A stretch of 64,000 nucleotides of DNA from Botryotinia globosa (taxonomy: Eukaryota > Ascomycota > Leotiomycetes > Helotiales > Sclerotiniaceae). The notes under the pieces were generated by a model. The model was not told the origin of the DNA, did no database searches, and worked only from the letters and a program-made list of their open reading frames with translations. Location: assembly GCA_014898425.1 (NCBI GenBank), contig RCSZ01000005.1:1948501-2012500 (forward strand), written 5' to 3'. A program made the position numbers and the translations under genes. Shown here piece after piece: positions 1-12,182 of the stretch (the first letter of the stretch is position 1; each line of letters begins with the position of its first letter).

Positions 1-30
1 TGGGGCTTACTTTGATCATGGGAGGTACGA

Positions 31-267
31 TCAGAGGTAAGAAAAAGGTATTACCTGACCAACTTCGTTTAGTGCTTTTGCAAATTTGTCATTTAGCTGG
101 GAATATGTTTGTATGATCAAAGGAGGAAAAGTGAAGTTCAAAGGGGTAAGACGGATAGCCCAGGCATAGCACTCAGGCAATTGCTGTTTTAATTTTTGAA
201 GTACACATATATTCCATAACAAAAACGTGGCGCCGGTAAACGCCTCATAGTCTAGTCTTCTTTTGAC
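31..267 (-). other. possible exon of an unrecognised gene at the left edge
   Basis: An open stretch on the minus strand reads without stops from a candidate acceptor (CATACAG near 268) to a candidate donor (CAG followed by GTAATA near 54). The peptide of about 70 residues has no domain I recognise and there is no in-frame ATG. Only about 60 bp separate it from the mrt4 stop codon, leaving little room for a first exon, so it may be a gene fragment or a chance open frame. Low confidence. Confidence 0.2.
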
Positions 268-329
268 TGTATGATAGTTTAGAACAGAAACGACGATCCG
301 AAATGCCTTTTTTGCTTTCTTTTATATTT

Positions 330-1367
330 TTACTCGCTCATTTCCGTAGCCTCTATTTCCGTTACTTCTTGGTTGGCTGCACTCCAGTATCTATTTCAAA
401 ATTAGAAAACAATCATGTGAGGAGAAAATGAATGAACACTTACGCAAGTAATTGAACACTGAAATCTGCAGTAGCGACACCAAACAACTTCAATAATCTT
501 GTCTGCCTACTATCCAACACATCACCTTCATTACAGACACAGTAAGGATTCTCCAAAGTAATCTTTCCTTTAGTCAAGGTAGTCGGTACATTCAATCTTC
601 TCAATTCTGGTTCCAAACTATGCGCCATGGGGACATCGTTCTCGGCGGCGATCTCTCCTCCCATACTGTAGACTATCCCTGCGGGAATGGTGAAGTTTCT
701 GCTAGCTTCTGTGCCGGCACGAGCGAAATCTGTTTTGGAGAGATCTTGGAAGAAAGTGATGATGGAGGAGGGTTCGCGGTTGGTGAAGAGAAGTCCAACA
801 TTGCCGACTAGATGAGGAGAGAGGAGCGAGGTGTTGGTTTGGTATTCGGAGGAGGCGTCGCTGCCGAGGGCTTTGGCCATTACTTTTGTTTTTCCAAAGA
901 AGAGTCTGATGGGATGGGTGTCAGTATTGTTTTCTATGTGGTAATGTGGCGGTTGGAATTTCCAATCCAATTGATTCCTGACGCTCGACTTTTCAATTGA
1001 AAAATTCTCTTATCTTCTCTACATAACAATGTTTCCTTCTTCGCCTTCTCTTCTTTTGCTTTGGCTTGAGTCTTCCGCCATCATCATATCATATCTTCTC
1101 CATCTCCAAAACGACAGCATGCCTCGAATCTCCAAATTGATCAAAAAAAGAACCAGATCAATAACACAATACATACCGGCAATCACTCAATTCATTCCTG
1201 ACATCTTTTAAGTATGTATTCCTCATATTATCCACACTAAACACAAAACAATGCTGATAACTATCGAGCGACTCGCGCACATTGGCAAAGAGTTTGAGCG
1301 AAAGCTCCTTTCCTTTTTTATCGACTTTGGTGAGATGAACGACGCGCGCGCGCTTGGATTTAGGCAT
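330..1367 (-). CDS. mrt4: ribosome assembly factor Mrt4 (P0-like)
   Basis: Three exons, 1177-1367, 444-905 and 330-390, join in frame to 237 residues, close to the 236 of yeast Mrt4. The start [20 protein letters not shown] and the later blocks [39 protein letters not shown] and [12 protein letters not shown] are diagnostic of the Mrt4/uL10-like family. Mrt4 is a nucleolar trans-acting factor that occupies the P0 (uL10) site on pre-60S particles and is later exchanged for P0. The first intron (906-1176) is long for this window; the second (391-443) hides the last 20 codons, which end in an acidic tail typical of the family. An AUG with no in-frame upstream alternative fixes the start. Its promoter lies in a 383-bp gap shared with divergent mdm10. 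Confidence 0.93.
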
Positions 1368-1750
1368 TTTGATTATGTGTTGGGGTGGTTTTGGTTGGGA
1401 GAGAAAGGGTGGTGTAGCTGAGAAGAGGTAATGAAATTTAATAGAGAATTGCGGTTTTCGATATGGATGGAGGTAATTTTTTATTTTTCACAAGCTTGCG
1501 ATTGATAGTTGATAAGATTTCAGACTAGACTTATCGAGGCTTAGTGGGGTGAATGTATGCAGGGATCGGAGTGGGGGGTTAACGTTGTTCCGGATTTTTA
1601 TGTTTTGAGCTGCAATTGGATGGATGGATGAGATTCGATTGGATTGGATCTATTTATTGCTTCATTTATGAATTGGTGCAAGTTTTCTTTCTCTGCTTCT
1701 TCAAATATCAGAGATTGATGTGTTGATATCTGGGTCAAGCTTGTGCGGAG
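1368..1750. promoter_or_regulatory. shared divergent promoter region mrt4/mdm10
   Basis: A 383-bp gap lies between the start codons of mrt4 (minus) and mdm10 (plus). It is AT-rich with short T and GGAT runs and has no open frame of note, so it probably carries both promoters. I see no specific factor site I would defend. Confidence 0.5.
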
Positions 1751-3039
1751 ATGTTGGAGTTCATGGATTATGTGCAGTTTGCCTTTTACAGTGCGACGAA
1801 ATGGAACTACGAGAATTCATATTCGCAGTTGACTGCTACTGCTAAAGGTACCTGCTTCTTTTTGTCTGTCTACCTTGAAAGCTTGTTCTCAACGCTTGTT
1901 GCCCTTCGACTCACTAACATTCATGGAATAAAGCACTTCTAGATTTTGAAACCCCTGGCGGTCTGCGATTCAATCTCTCGTCACTCAGCTCTCCCAACTT
2001 CGCAACTTCGTATGCACTAGGTAGTGTCGGGCTTGTAGATGGCTCTCTTTCCTACCTCTATTCTTCGTTGCCTCTCCATACCACTTCGCAGAGTGCGAAG
2101 ATTGATTTGCATCACATAATACGAGGATATCGACAAATACAAGAGCTCAGAAAGGTTGATGAATCATGGATGTGGGAGCAATGGCACGGGGGCCGACGAG
2201 TTGATCAACGAGATACATTACTTTATGGACGACTTTATTTACCGCAGAGTACGCTTGAAGCGTTATATTTGAGACGAATCAGTCCAACGCAGCAATTGAG
2301 GATTACAGCTGTTAGTGATAGTAGGCTGAGAAATGGAGGAACGATGTTAGCTCTGCATCAATATGATACAGGGAAATATAGTACCGAGACGTTGTATTCG
2401 ACTGATGGCGGATTACTGGGATTGAGAGGGTTGTATAATTTCGGACCGGATCCTAGGAAAGAAATCACAGAGCCGCCAAAACAGATGTCAAGGATCGATG
2501 ATAAATTCTATGGACGATTCAGCGCGGGAGCGGAGCTTTATTATGGAACTTTGAACAAATCGGGAGGTGTTAGTGTTGGAGGGAGGTTCGCCACATTGCC
2601 GGCGCATAAGGGGATACCTTTGACAGCCACCTTGACGCTCAATCCATTGATGGGAAATATTAGTTCAACATATGCTGTAAAAGCAGGCAAGAACCTATCC
2701 CTATGTTCAAGGCTAGATTTCAATGTCTATAGCTACGAGAGTGATCTGGTCCTTGGGTGCGAATTGTGGAAGATGAAAGCACCAGTTGAGGAACGCAGAG
2801 TGAGAAGCATGGAAGCGAAGCTTGCATGGAAACTCGACGAAGTGGATTTGGAAAAGGAAAAGAAACCTGAAGAGGTCGCCGGAGTTCTAAAAGCAAGAAT
2901 TGACCAGAACCTAAAGGTTGGTTTGGTATGGGAGGGTAGAGTCAAGGAGTTATTGTTTACTCTGGGAACTTCAATTGATATGAAGAGGAGAGATCAACCG
3001 TTCAAGGCATTGGGACTAGAATTGCAATATTCTTCGTGA
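1751..3039 (+). CDS. mdm10: mitochondrial distribution and morphology protein 10
   Basis: Two exons, 1751-1847 and 1934-3039, give 400 residues. The N-terminus [19 protein letters not shown] and, after the intron, the [20 protein letters not shown] block are hallmarks of Mdm10. Mdm10 is a porin-like beta-barrel of the mitochondrial outer membrane: a subunit of the ERMES ER-mitochondria tether, which moves lipids, and a partner of the SAM/TOB complex in Tom40 assembly. The rest shows the alternating hydrophobic/polar pattern expected of beta strands, and ends in a strand-like segment finishing YSS. There is no cleavable presequence, as expected. The single 86-bp intron follows codon 32 and restores an Ala-Leu-Leu-Asp junction. 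The family is usually slightly longer, so internal loops here are short. Confidence 0.93.
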
Positions 3040-4508
3040 ATATTTCGGTTGTTCGAGTACCTAGGTAGTACGTAGTACCAACACATTTTGTTTCACAGGG
3101 CTGATAGAGTGCCGCTTCCTTTAGGCGAGCTCGGTAAGATCAAGCGAGGTTGATATTCTTATGAAACAGAAGCAAAAACCGGAAAGAACTCGACTCGTAC
3201 AGTAACGTCTCGACCAAGACACTGGACATTGCCGGTGTGTCATGTTGTACTGACAACATGGATGGCTGAGAGTTGAAAATGTCATTCGGAAGACTACCTT
3301 GGCGACATCGGATTTATGGTGTTGCGAATTTTGCAATGATTCCTCGATCTCAATCGAATATCGGGACCAGAAACTCCCTCGCACCGTCTACAGGAATATA
3401 CCGTAATTAGATGCTATGGAGAGCAATCCGGCAGTCATACGTGGATAGGATGGCTGTGAACGCAACAGAATGGTAATATTTGATAAGATGACCAATCTAT
3501 GAAAGCATTGGCTGTTATAAAATCAGCAGGCTATCCAACCACAGAAAAGGCAAGGTTGTAGGATAAGATATTTCATCCCAGATGTTGAGAAGGGAATGAT
3601 GAGATAAGAGGATCCACACGAGAATGAAATGACTGTTAAACTCCACATCCTGAATGGAGACACGGAGACTGAGGTAGAATAATCCACAGATGTGATTCAC
3701 GTGATATAAACCTTTCCGATTGTTGTCTCCCCTCCCGAGGTCGGAGATTCTTCCGAATGGTTACAATTTTTATATATTACCTAGCAGACGGAAGCTAATG
3801 ATATAATGATGATCGACATAATGCGAAGCACATGCAACGGACCGCTTCGTGCACACGGCACCACCAGACTTTTGGACATTTTAGTGTTACCTTGTTGTAA
3901 CGTCATTTGGAAGAACGTTCATCTTATCTGTGAATCAATGTCTCTCTTTTGACAGGATCACGTGCATTTTGACATTCCAACTATCGGTCCAATGTCATCC
4001 AAGTACTTTTGGTACCCGAACTCCAACAGAAAGAATGATCCGAGCCGGTCACTCTCCGAGAAAAGGAGAATATCATGCGTGTAACCGCTGCAGGCGACCG
4101 AGCAGTAATTTCCTAGAAATTGATCTTTCCGGTGCTTTGATGCGATCCATGGATACTATTATACCACCGGTATCTACTAGTATGTAACCAAAAAGATAAA
4201 TGGTCAGAGCATACAAAGTACCCACCCAGGTAGGCATTGACATGAAAAAGCTGGAAAAGGATTTTTAACTTTTCAAGGGACTGAAGCTTTTCTCGGACGT
4301 TTATCAGATTCATATTCCATATCATATCCAATCACAACGATCAGAATTGATAATTCACATCTGGTTTTGGACCAATTGGAATCCACCTTGACCGTTATGA
4401 GTTAGCTTGGTAATATATATGGTCCATATTTATTACTCAGCTTGGCTATTTACAAAGTAGTATCTACCTAGGTACCCATCAAGGTTCTCATTTTCATGAA
4501 ACTCACTG

Positions 4509-4511
<3 letters not shown>

Positions 4512-4542
<31 letters not shown>
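4512..4542. repeat. (CT)n microsatellite
   Basis: About fifteen uninterrupted CT dinucleotides, in intergenic DNA just before a small inverted-repeat element. Confidence 0.95.
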
Positions 4543-4545
<3 letters not shown>

Positions 4546-4582
4546 TGTCGTACTATAGACTACTTATTACTGACTACTGACT

Positions 4583-4696
4583 GAGTCAAACCTGGCTTTA
4601 TTATGAGAGCCTTAAAAGTTTCAAGGCCTAAATGTCTGTCTGTATCAAGGGGATTCCCGTATGGCACGTGCCCTTCCTTATAGCCAGGTTTGACTG
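4583..4696. mobile_element. 114-bp inverted-repeat element, MITE-like
   Basis: The left end GAGTCAAACCTGGCTT matches the inverted right end CAGTCAAACCTGGCTA at 14 of 16 positions. The interior is not coding. The ends resemble in plan those of the larger pogo-like element at 13.15 kb (AGTNAAACCT followed by TATAAGG), so this may be a very short member of the same superfamily. No convincing target duplication is seen on the left. Confidence 0.6.
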
Positions 4697-5042
4697 TACG
4701 CCACTTTCTTCTAGACTTTCCTTTTGATACCCTCCTAGAGATTCTAGGTATGGTATGATACAATCCCAAATATATCTCCGTACCTCCTCTTTTCAGTGAA
4801 GACTAATGAGACTAGATGATGAATTCTCTTTACTCTTCTCTTCTTTTCTCTTCTCTTCTTTCCTTTCCTTTCCTTTCCTATTTCTTTCCTCACTTACATC
4901 CTTTTCATGCATGCTTTCATGGAATATTTTCATATTTTTATACTTTGATACCCACCAGACCCCTCAGAATCGCATGTGAATAAACATACGGTTGTGTGTA
5001 CCTACCCATTCACATATATATCCATATATAGGTATCTATATC

Positions 5043-5065
5043 TATATATATATATATATATATAT
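5043..5065. repeat. (TA)n microsatellite
   Basis: An uninterrupted TA run preceded by related TATATC units, upstream of the ZIP transporter gene. Confidence 0.9.
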
Positions 5066-5524
5066 TGCTTTTCTTCCTCTGGTTGAATAACATTTCAGCT
5101 GTGATATATAAATTGAATAAAGTTGTGATTGTTAGTTGGAACCGTTCCAGTTTTCACAAACATTTCACTCAACAAATACCCCATATAAATGTATAATTTG
5201 CTAATCCATCTTTTTCAACTAGCTACGGAGCTGGAGATTCCCACAACCATACAATCTTTGGATTTACCGCTACATCATTGCAACTAATAACTTCGTCTAC
5301 TCGATCGTTACCCTCGGTAAATCTCCGTTTGGACGACATTCATCCATACTGTTGAAGCTTTTCAAATAATCAGACATACTTTCAACGTCCAAGCTTAGCA
5401 GGGAACACGGCAACCCCCTAAAGATATCCGACGAGAATACATAGAAGACGACAGACATAAGTTGGACGATCATTCAGGAACATAGGCTATCTGCGAGTGG
5501 CAGAAGGAGTCGCAGTTGGCGATC

Positions 5525-6873
5525 ATGTCGGAATATACTGTGGAAATTACGTGTGGGAGTGGAAATGAATATGATGGACGAATGGGTATACGAATATCTT
5601 CCATATTCGTGATTGGATTTGGTTCCATGATGGGTATGTTTTCTCCTTGATTCAATATATAAAATCACATTTCGCAAGAATACCTTTAGCTAACTTAACT
5701 TGTAGGCGCTCTTCTACCAATCGCTGCTGCAAGAACGAAGAGGATGAGTGTTCCACCTTTGGCATTCTTCATCACTAAATATTTTGGATCGGGTGTTATT
5801 ATAGCTACCGCTTTCATACATGTAAGTATTAGTCTTATCTTTTGGGTTCTCATATCACGTTGGGATCGCTTCCGAAAAGTTCACATACACTTGTGCTAAT
5901 CAAACTATAGCTACTTGCTCCCGCTTCGGCCAATTTGGCTTCCCCGTGTTTACATGGCACGATCACAGATTATGATTGGGCTGAAGGTATTTGCCTCATG
6001 ACTATTTTTAGCATGTTCTTCATTGAGCTCTTGGCGTCACGATTTGATGTATTTGGACAAGATAATCATGACCTGGAAGCAGTCGATCCTGCAAGGGATC
6101 TCATCAGACGAACTACCCGAGATGAGAAAGTTGACGCATTAAAAACATCTTCGCCCTCGGATGGTAACAGTTGCAGAGAAACTGGCGATAGCCCTCAAGC
6201 TTCCAACGCAGTACTAGAACAACATGATCACGAGAGCTCAATTACCCGGATACCGACATCTGGAGAAGGACCATCCAGAGGTAGATCAAGTATTCCAGGT
6301 CGACCTGATGATTTATCATACCCCCCTGGAGGTGAGGATCACCTCGGACATCAACGAGAACATCATGAAGATGGTGACTATTTTGCTGCTCAAATGACCG
6401 CACTATTCATTCTTGAGTTTGGTGTCATATTTCATTCCATATTCATCGGTCTCACACTTGCCGTCACAGGTGACGATTTCAACGTTCTTTACATTGTCCT
6501 TGTTTTCCATCAAACATTTGAAGGACTTGGTCTTGGAGCTCGACTTGCCACGGCTCATTGGCCTAAAAATAAGGGATGGATGCCATGGGCTTTAGGAGCA
6601 GCTTATGGTTTTACAACACCTATTGCAATTGCTATTGGCTTAGGTGTTCGTACAACATTTGCCCCAGGTAGTCAAAAGACTATGATTATCAATGGTGTAT
6701 TCGATTCCATCAGTGCTGGAATTCTCATCTATACAGGATTGGTGGAATTAATGGCACATGAATTCATGTTCAATCAAGAAATGCGTAAAAGTTCAATGAA
6801 AATGATGCTCTTCGCTTTCGGATGCATGGTAGCAGGAGCAGGTTTGATGGCGTTATTAGGAAAGTGGGCTTGA
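5525..6873 (+). CDS. ZIP-family zinc/iron transporter
   Basis: Three exons, 5525-5633, 5706-5821 and 5911-6873, join in frame to 395 residues. This is a plasma-membrane or vesicular ZIP permease moving Zn2+ (possibly Fe2+) into the cytosol. Transmembrane segments are visible near residues 22-40 (IRISSIFVIGFGSMMGALLP) and 60-78 (GVIIATAFIHLLAPA), followed by a long hydrophilic loop of about 130 residues with a His-rich stretch (DHLGHQREHHEDGD), the usual cytosolic metal-sensing loop. The metal-binding segments follow: TM4 with HSIFIG near residue 249 and TM5 with HQTFEGLGLG near 275. Three further hydrophobic segments end the protein. An in-frame stop at 5483 and no other ATG before 5525 fix the start. 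It resembles Zrt1/Zrt2-type proteins; which substrate it prefers cannot be told. Confidence 0.92.
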
Positions 6874-7378
6874 TGGAATACATATCTTTATTATGATATA
6901 GGTCTCAATCACATAGATGGCTATGGGTATAGGTATTTTCGGAGTATGAGCTGATTGGAGCTTAAGTGGAATAAAGGCGAAGTGGCGTTGAAAAGAAATG
7001 CTTTTTGGAGGATTATTTGTGTATATGTTACGATGAATTTAGCATTGGTATTGGAATTGATAGTTATGATATGAGGATAGGATGGGATGATATGGTACGT
7101 CGATGATGGATAGGATTAATGGATCGATGTTCATCGAGTCGTCTATTATTTGATGTTAGGAATTAGATGAGATGGTATAGATGAGGATGAAGTAGATAGT
7201 GAGTATGGGGAGACGAGGAGATGAAAGAAAGAAAACAATATTATGAATTTTGAAATATTGAGTTTTATGTGTAATTATTGTGTTTGTGTTGTGTGATTTT
7301 AGGTTGAGATTGATTTTTAAGTATTTTCAGCTTTTGTCTTTGAGTTTAGTTGATTTGGGTTGATTTAAAGGGGATAAA

Positions 7379-7495
7379 GAGGGGGGATTAGAGATTAAGG
7401 ATTGAAAGAGAGGAGGGGAGGAGAGGAGGGGAGAGGAGAATGGGAGGAGAAAGAAGAAAGAAAGAAGAAGAAGGGGAGGAGAAGTAAAGAAGAGT
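7379..7495 (+). repeat. polypurine (G/A) tract
   Basis: About 115 bases that are almost entirely G and A on the plus strand, built of GGAGA, GGGGA and AAGAA units. Such tracts can form triplex DNA. It lies 0.5 kb past the ZIP stop codon. Confidence 0.85.
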
Positions 7496-7790
7496 TTTAA
7501 GGGTAAGTTGTGTTTTGTGTTTTTTTGGTGGTTTGGTGGTTTGGTGCTTAGGTCGATTATTGAAATGGAATAGAATGGAATGGAATGTGATGAAATGAGA
7601 TAAGATAAGATGAGATAGGATGAGTGATTGTGAAATGAGTGAGTGAGTAAGTGAGTGAATGGATGTATAAGAGAAGCTTTAAAGAAGATTCTGAAAGAGG
7701 GTTTTAAAGAAGAATTTGAAAAAGAATTTGAAAAGAGATTCTATAAAGAAATATTAGATAATGAATATATAATTTGAATATATAATAAAA

Positions 7791-7822
7791 TTTGGGATTT
7801 GGGATTTGGGATTTGGGATTTG
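7791..7822 (+). repeat. (TTTGGGA)n tandem repeat
   Basis: Four and a half perfect copies of a 7-bp unit. It recalls a telomere-type repeat, but the usual filamentous-fungal telomere unit is TTAGGG, so this is only an interstitial look-alike. Confidence 0.9.
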
Positions 7823-8299
7823 AAGGGAAAGAGAGGGTGATAAAAGAAAAGGGAAATGTATATATATATATAAGAAAAAGAAAATAGAAAAGAAGATAGA
7901 AAAAAAAAGGAAGTAAAGAAAAGAAAGATTAATTAATATATAAAATATATGAATATTGAAATATATATTGAAATATATATTAAAATATATTATTAGAAAA
8001 TTTAATAATTAGAAAAATATATTTATATATTTATATATAATTAAAAAATAAAAATAGATTTAGAAATTAAAAGTTAGAGGTTGAAGGTTGTAATTGTTTT
8101 TTAAAAGATTGAATTAAATTGAATTTAATAAATAAAATTGATAAAGGAGATTTTCGATAATAATAGTTTTATATAATAATAAAAGAAAATTGTATAATTA
8201 ATATTAAATATTATTATAATTTATTTTTGAATATAGAAAAAGGTGATATAATATAATATTTTATAATAATAGATTTTATAGATAATGAAATAATAATTT

Positions 8300-8998
8300 T
8301 ATTAATTATATTAAATTTTCAAATAATTAATTATATATTGAAAACCTTATTTTTAATAAATTAAAATAATTAATTCAAAAATCTATATCTTATAAAGTTT
8401 ATTCTAATCAATAAAATCTTAATAAAACTTTTGAATTTCGAAAATTAAATTAAAAGTTTATTTATTGAATTTGATTAATAATTAATAAAATATATGTATA
8501 TATATTAGAGATATATAAATCTTTTGTTGATATAATATATTATGTATTATATAATATAATAATAAAGCTTTTCATTGAAGAATAAGTTGAAAATAAATAA
8601 CAAAGAATAATAATATTCTTTTTTTTCAATTTTTGATTAATACCTTGTATTTATTCTTTAATTTTCCTATTCGTTTCTTTTCTTTTTTTAGCTTCTATAT
8701 TCATTTCTTTCCCTTCCTTTTTTTAGCTTTTGTATTCATTTCTTTTTGTTTATTTTTTCTATAGTTTTAATATTCAAATTCTAAAATCTTTAAAGCCTTT
8801 CAAAACCCCTTTTTTTTCTATTAAAAATTTATACTAAACTAAATATATTACAAAAAATACAGATTTCATTTGTTATAAATAAAATGAGTATTTTATTAGT
8901 AATAAATATATTATTAATATTATAATATATATATAAAAAATTTATATAAGAATTTATATTGAATTTCTATTTATTTCGAATATTTACTTTATCAATAT
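8300..8998 (+). mobile_element. decayed dispersed AT-rich repeat R1, copy 1
   Basis: The sequence aligns by eye, in the same order, with 27301-29925 (interrupted) and, inverted, with 11322-12182. Shared landmarks are AATAATAAAG followed by a TTCAATTTTTGATTAATACC-like pyrimidine block, and an end reading GAATTTATATTGAATTTC then TTCGAATATTTACTTT. Nothing coding remains. The extreme AT content fits heavy RIP. Confidence 0.65.
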
Positions 8999-11321
8999 AA
9001 AAGAAGAAAGATTGGAAATAAGATAGAAGTATAGTTAGAGGTGGGAAGTAAAGGGGGAAAGGCGAGAATGGTATAGATTATATGTATACATATATTCAGT
9101 ATCGTGAGTTGAAAATAAGTATGAGTATTTCCTGACAATGTGATTATTTATCTGGATGAGTTTCAGTACAAATATCAGATTCTAGAGAACAAGGAAGAGG
9201 AAGAGGAAGAGGAAGGAGTAATGATGCATCAAATACATATGGAGTGTTTGGAATAGATGGAAATGGAAAAATGGAAAAATGGAAATTGGATGGGTATTTG
9301 AATAGGGAATTCTGAGAGACAGTTAAGAAGGAAGAGGGTTTGTGTCTAGGTAGGTAGTTTAAGATGTTGGTATATTTGATTAGATTAGATTAGACTGGAT
9401 TGATATAGGTTTATGTGGTTAGCATGTTTTAAGTACATACCTTTGGGGAAGGAATTGGAGATGGGTATCATATAAACAAACATGGATTCCAAAGGTATTG
9501 ATTGTAGGGGACCCTTGAGGTTTGGTTTGATACGATTTTGGTGGTATGTTGATATGTAAGATGAAAATAGGAATCTTGCTTCTATTCTATTGTTATGAGA
9601 GGGAAATAGATGGGTGATTACTGGTTGTGGGGTTTTGAGGAGTGATAATGGGAGGGAGGATGATCTGTATAGATGAGTAGATAGGTGGATTTATTTCTGA
9701 ACCTTTCTGAACTAGTTTCTAGCGGTCTGATTGGATTCACAACTGCAAGTATGAGATATGTAAAGAGATATTCCTCCCTTTTCTTCTGTTTGGAAACTGA
9801 TTAGCTGGAAGATATTGCTGTGTTTCCGTAAGTGTTGCGGATACTTTGTGGTGATCTCTTTTGGTTGTCTTCCAGTTGGGAGTGGAATTTGTGTCTCGGG
9901 TACGGGGATGATTGATTGGGTAACTAGATATCAGTCTGATGGAAGACATTTGTGAAAGAGAAGTCTGCGAGGTAAGTGTTGAAAGTTTGGAGACTATAGA
10001 CTCTAAGCGAGAGAAAATCATCGCTAGTGATATATTTTGAGATTTGCTCAAACTAATTTTATATATCCGTGACATTCCCCCTTCGTCGTGGATCTATTTG
10101 ATCCGATCTCATCTCGGGACGCAATATCGAACTATCTCGAGATTTATAGATCTAATTAGTTCTACGGAATGGGTTGGTTTACTCGAAACTTAGGAAGAGG
10201 AGGGAAATGGATATGTTGCACATTTGTAACATCATATCGCCTAATGATTAATGTTCATGAGTAAGTGCATGTTGAGGAATCTCAATGTGAAGTAAATTAA
10301 ATAGTGGAAAAGAATCGAAACTAATTTCAATAGCTCAATTGGCTTTCGAGCCGGTCTTGCTATCTTTCAATGAGCATCTTGAATTGGGGAGTGTTTGGGT
10401 ATATTGTACACTCGTAAACAGGCATTTTAAGGCACATTCTGAAAAGTTCGTAATTACTTCTTGAGTAGCGAACGGGTGTTTAAAAATATCGATTTTGTTG
10501 ATTGAGGGAACTGAGGTCTTGTTTATGTTAGGAGAGCAGAATATTGTTGTGACTTTGAAAGAGTTCGAGAATAACTTCTCTCTATAGTCAAAGGATTCAT
10601 TGGAGTTGACCCCAGTATTTAATGTATCTGCTGTTTCTAGATTTTAACTTTCTGAGAAGATAATATATATATGACATTCAATTGCTCCGGTAATCCTCTC
10701 GAATCATCAGAAATTTGCACAAGATAGCCTTGAACACATCTATGATTTGGCTCAAACTGGTTTCATAATGTCTTTTTAGGCTTCAATCTCACTGTGGTTG
10801 ATTATTTCCTGAAACTATTGTCGGAATCATGGAAATAATTCCTATGCTTGAACATCTTCACTCATACGCATCAACTTTTCAACCAACTTCCGAGACCGCC
10901 CAAGGATGAGAGAATATTGAAATGTGGAAACTAACTATCCACTATGTTTTCCTCTTTCAAAGGTTTCTCAGTGAACGACGGAAACTAAGATTGGAGTATG
11001 GTATTATTATATTTCGAGGCTAAAAATTAGAATTAGGGGATCATAGCAATGGATGTGAGCGGAGCGAATAAAAATGAGGCGAGGGTTCGCTTGTGGATAT
11101 AATCGGTAACAACGACATCAAATGTAACAAACTCCATTGATAGATATAACTTTCATTCGAATCGTGAAATGCGGAGCTGAAGGTTTATCTGTGTGGGCTT
11201 TTTGCTTCTTTCATGATGACTTTTTAGTGATTAGGGCTCACGTTAATAATACTATTCATAGATGTTAGTTATCTTTGTTCTTATTTTCTTGAATTTGTAG
11301 AAAGTCGCAGGGTTGTAACGC
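8999..11321. other. intergenic region without a supportable gene
   Basis: Normal-composition sequence between two decayed repeat copies. One 112-codon open frame with an ATG exists at 9737-10075 (minus), but it is Ser/Thr/Asn-rich with no recognisable domain or splice context. I see nothing else. Confidence 0.5.
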
Positions 11322-12182
11322 TGTGGTAGCAAAGTGAACATTTAAAACAAAAAGAAATTCAATATAATTTCTCTACAAATTTTCTATATATTATTATAAT
11401 ATATATTATATTTATTATTAATAAAATATTTACTTTGTTTGTAGCGAATAGAATTAATACTTTTTGTAATCCTTTTATTATTGAATTTTAATAAATAAAA
11501 AGTGTTAAAATCAATACAAGGTGACGACTAGTATAAAGTATAGGTGTGGGCCTATTATAAGACTTTTCAATAATTCTTTTAAAACCTCTTTCTAAAGCTA
11601 TATATATAGATGAAAATTCTTCAGCATCGGAATAATGATCGGCCCGACACTGAACCGACTAATGCTCGCAACCAAAAAAACATAGATTGTAAAATTTTAA
11701 TATTTAGAATTATAAAAAAGATGAATAAAGAAAAATAATTATAAGAATTAAAAAAAGGAGGAAAATAAACATGGAAATGAAAAGAAGAAGGAAAATGAAT
11801 GAGAGAATTAAAGAATAAATAAGAAGTATTAATTAAAAGTTAAAAAAAAAGATTTTTTATTTTTTATCATTTACTTTTAATTTATTCTTTAATGAAGAAC
11901 TTTATTATTATATTATATAATATAGAATATATTAATTTTTTTTGAATAAAAATAAATATTCCAATTTAAAAATAATTATCTCAAATTATTAAAATTTAAT
12001 AGTTTTTTAAATTCAAGAATTTATGAAAACTTTATTAATCAGAATAAGCTTTGTATAATATAAATCTTTAATTATACATATTAATTTACTAAAAATAATT
12101 TTTTTAATATATAATTGAAAACATATAATTTTATTATAAATAATGAAATAAGCGTTTTGTTATTCACGGATTTTGTCATTAC
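11322..12182 (-). mobile_element. decayed dispersed repeat R1, copy 2 (inverted)
   Basis: The reverse complement follows R1 copies 1 and 3. Its left end reads GTAGCAAAGTGAACAT and matches the right end of copy 3 (TTTGCTAC); its right end contains AAAATCCGTGAATAAC when inverted, like AGAATCCGTTATTAATG at the start of copy 3. About 190 bp near 11500-11690, with higher GC, is absent from the other copies and looks like an insertion. No coding capacity is left. Confidence 0.6.

Larger units (their letters stand above)
3040..5524. other. intergenic region without a supportable gene
   Basis: About 2.5 kb between mdm10 and the ZIP gene. The small open frames inside (for example near 3121-3384, 3515-3700 and 3930-4187) have no recognisable product and many lack a good start. 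It holds a CT microsatellite (4512-4542), a short inverted-repeat element (4583-4696), a pyrimidine tract of CTTCT/CTTTC units (about 4834-4880) and a TA microsatellite (about 5043-5065). The last 450 bp are presumably the ZIP promoter and 5' UTR. Confidence 0.6.
6874..8299. other. non-coding tract: purine-rich then AT-rich
   Basis: Downstream of the ZIP gene. It contains a purine-only or nearly purine stretch (about 7379-7495), a (TTTGGGA) heptamer array (7791-7822), and then increasingly AT-rich sequence leading into a decayed dispersed repeat. No gene is seen. Confidence 0.6.

Noticed and set aside
7791..7822. An interstitial telomere repeat
   Set aside because: The unit is TTTGGGA, not the TTAGGG used by filamentous fungi, and the array is short.
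9737..10075. A 112-codon minus-strand open frame with ATG
   Set aside because: Low-complexity Ser/Thr/Asn composition, no domain, no splice context, located between decayed repeats.
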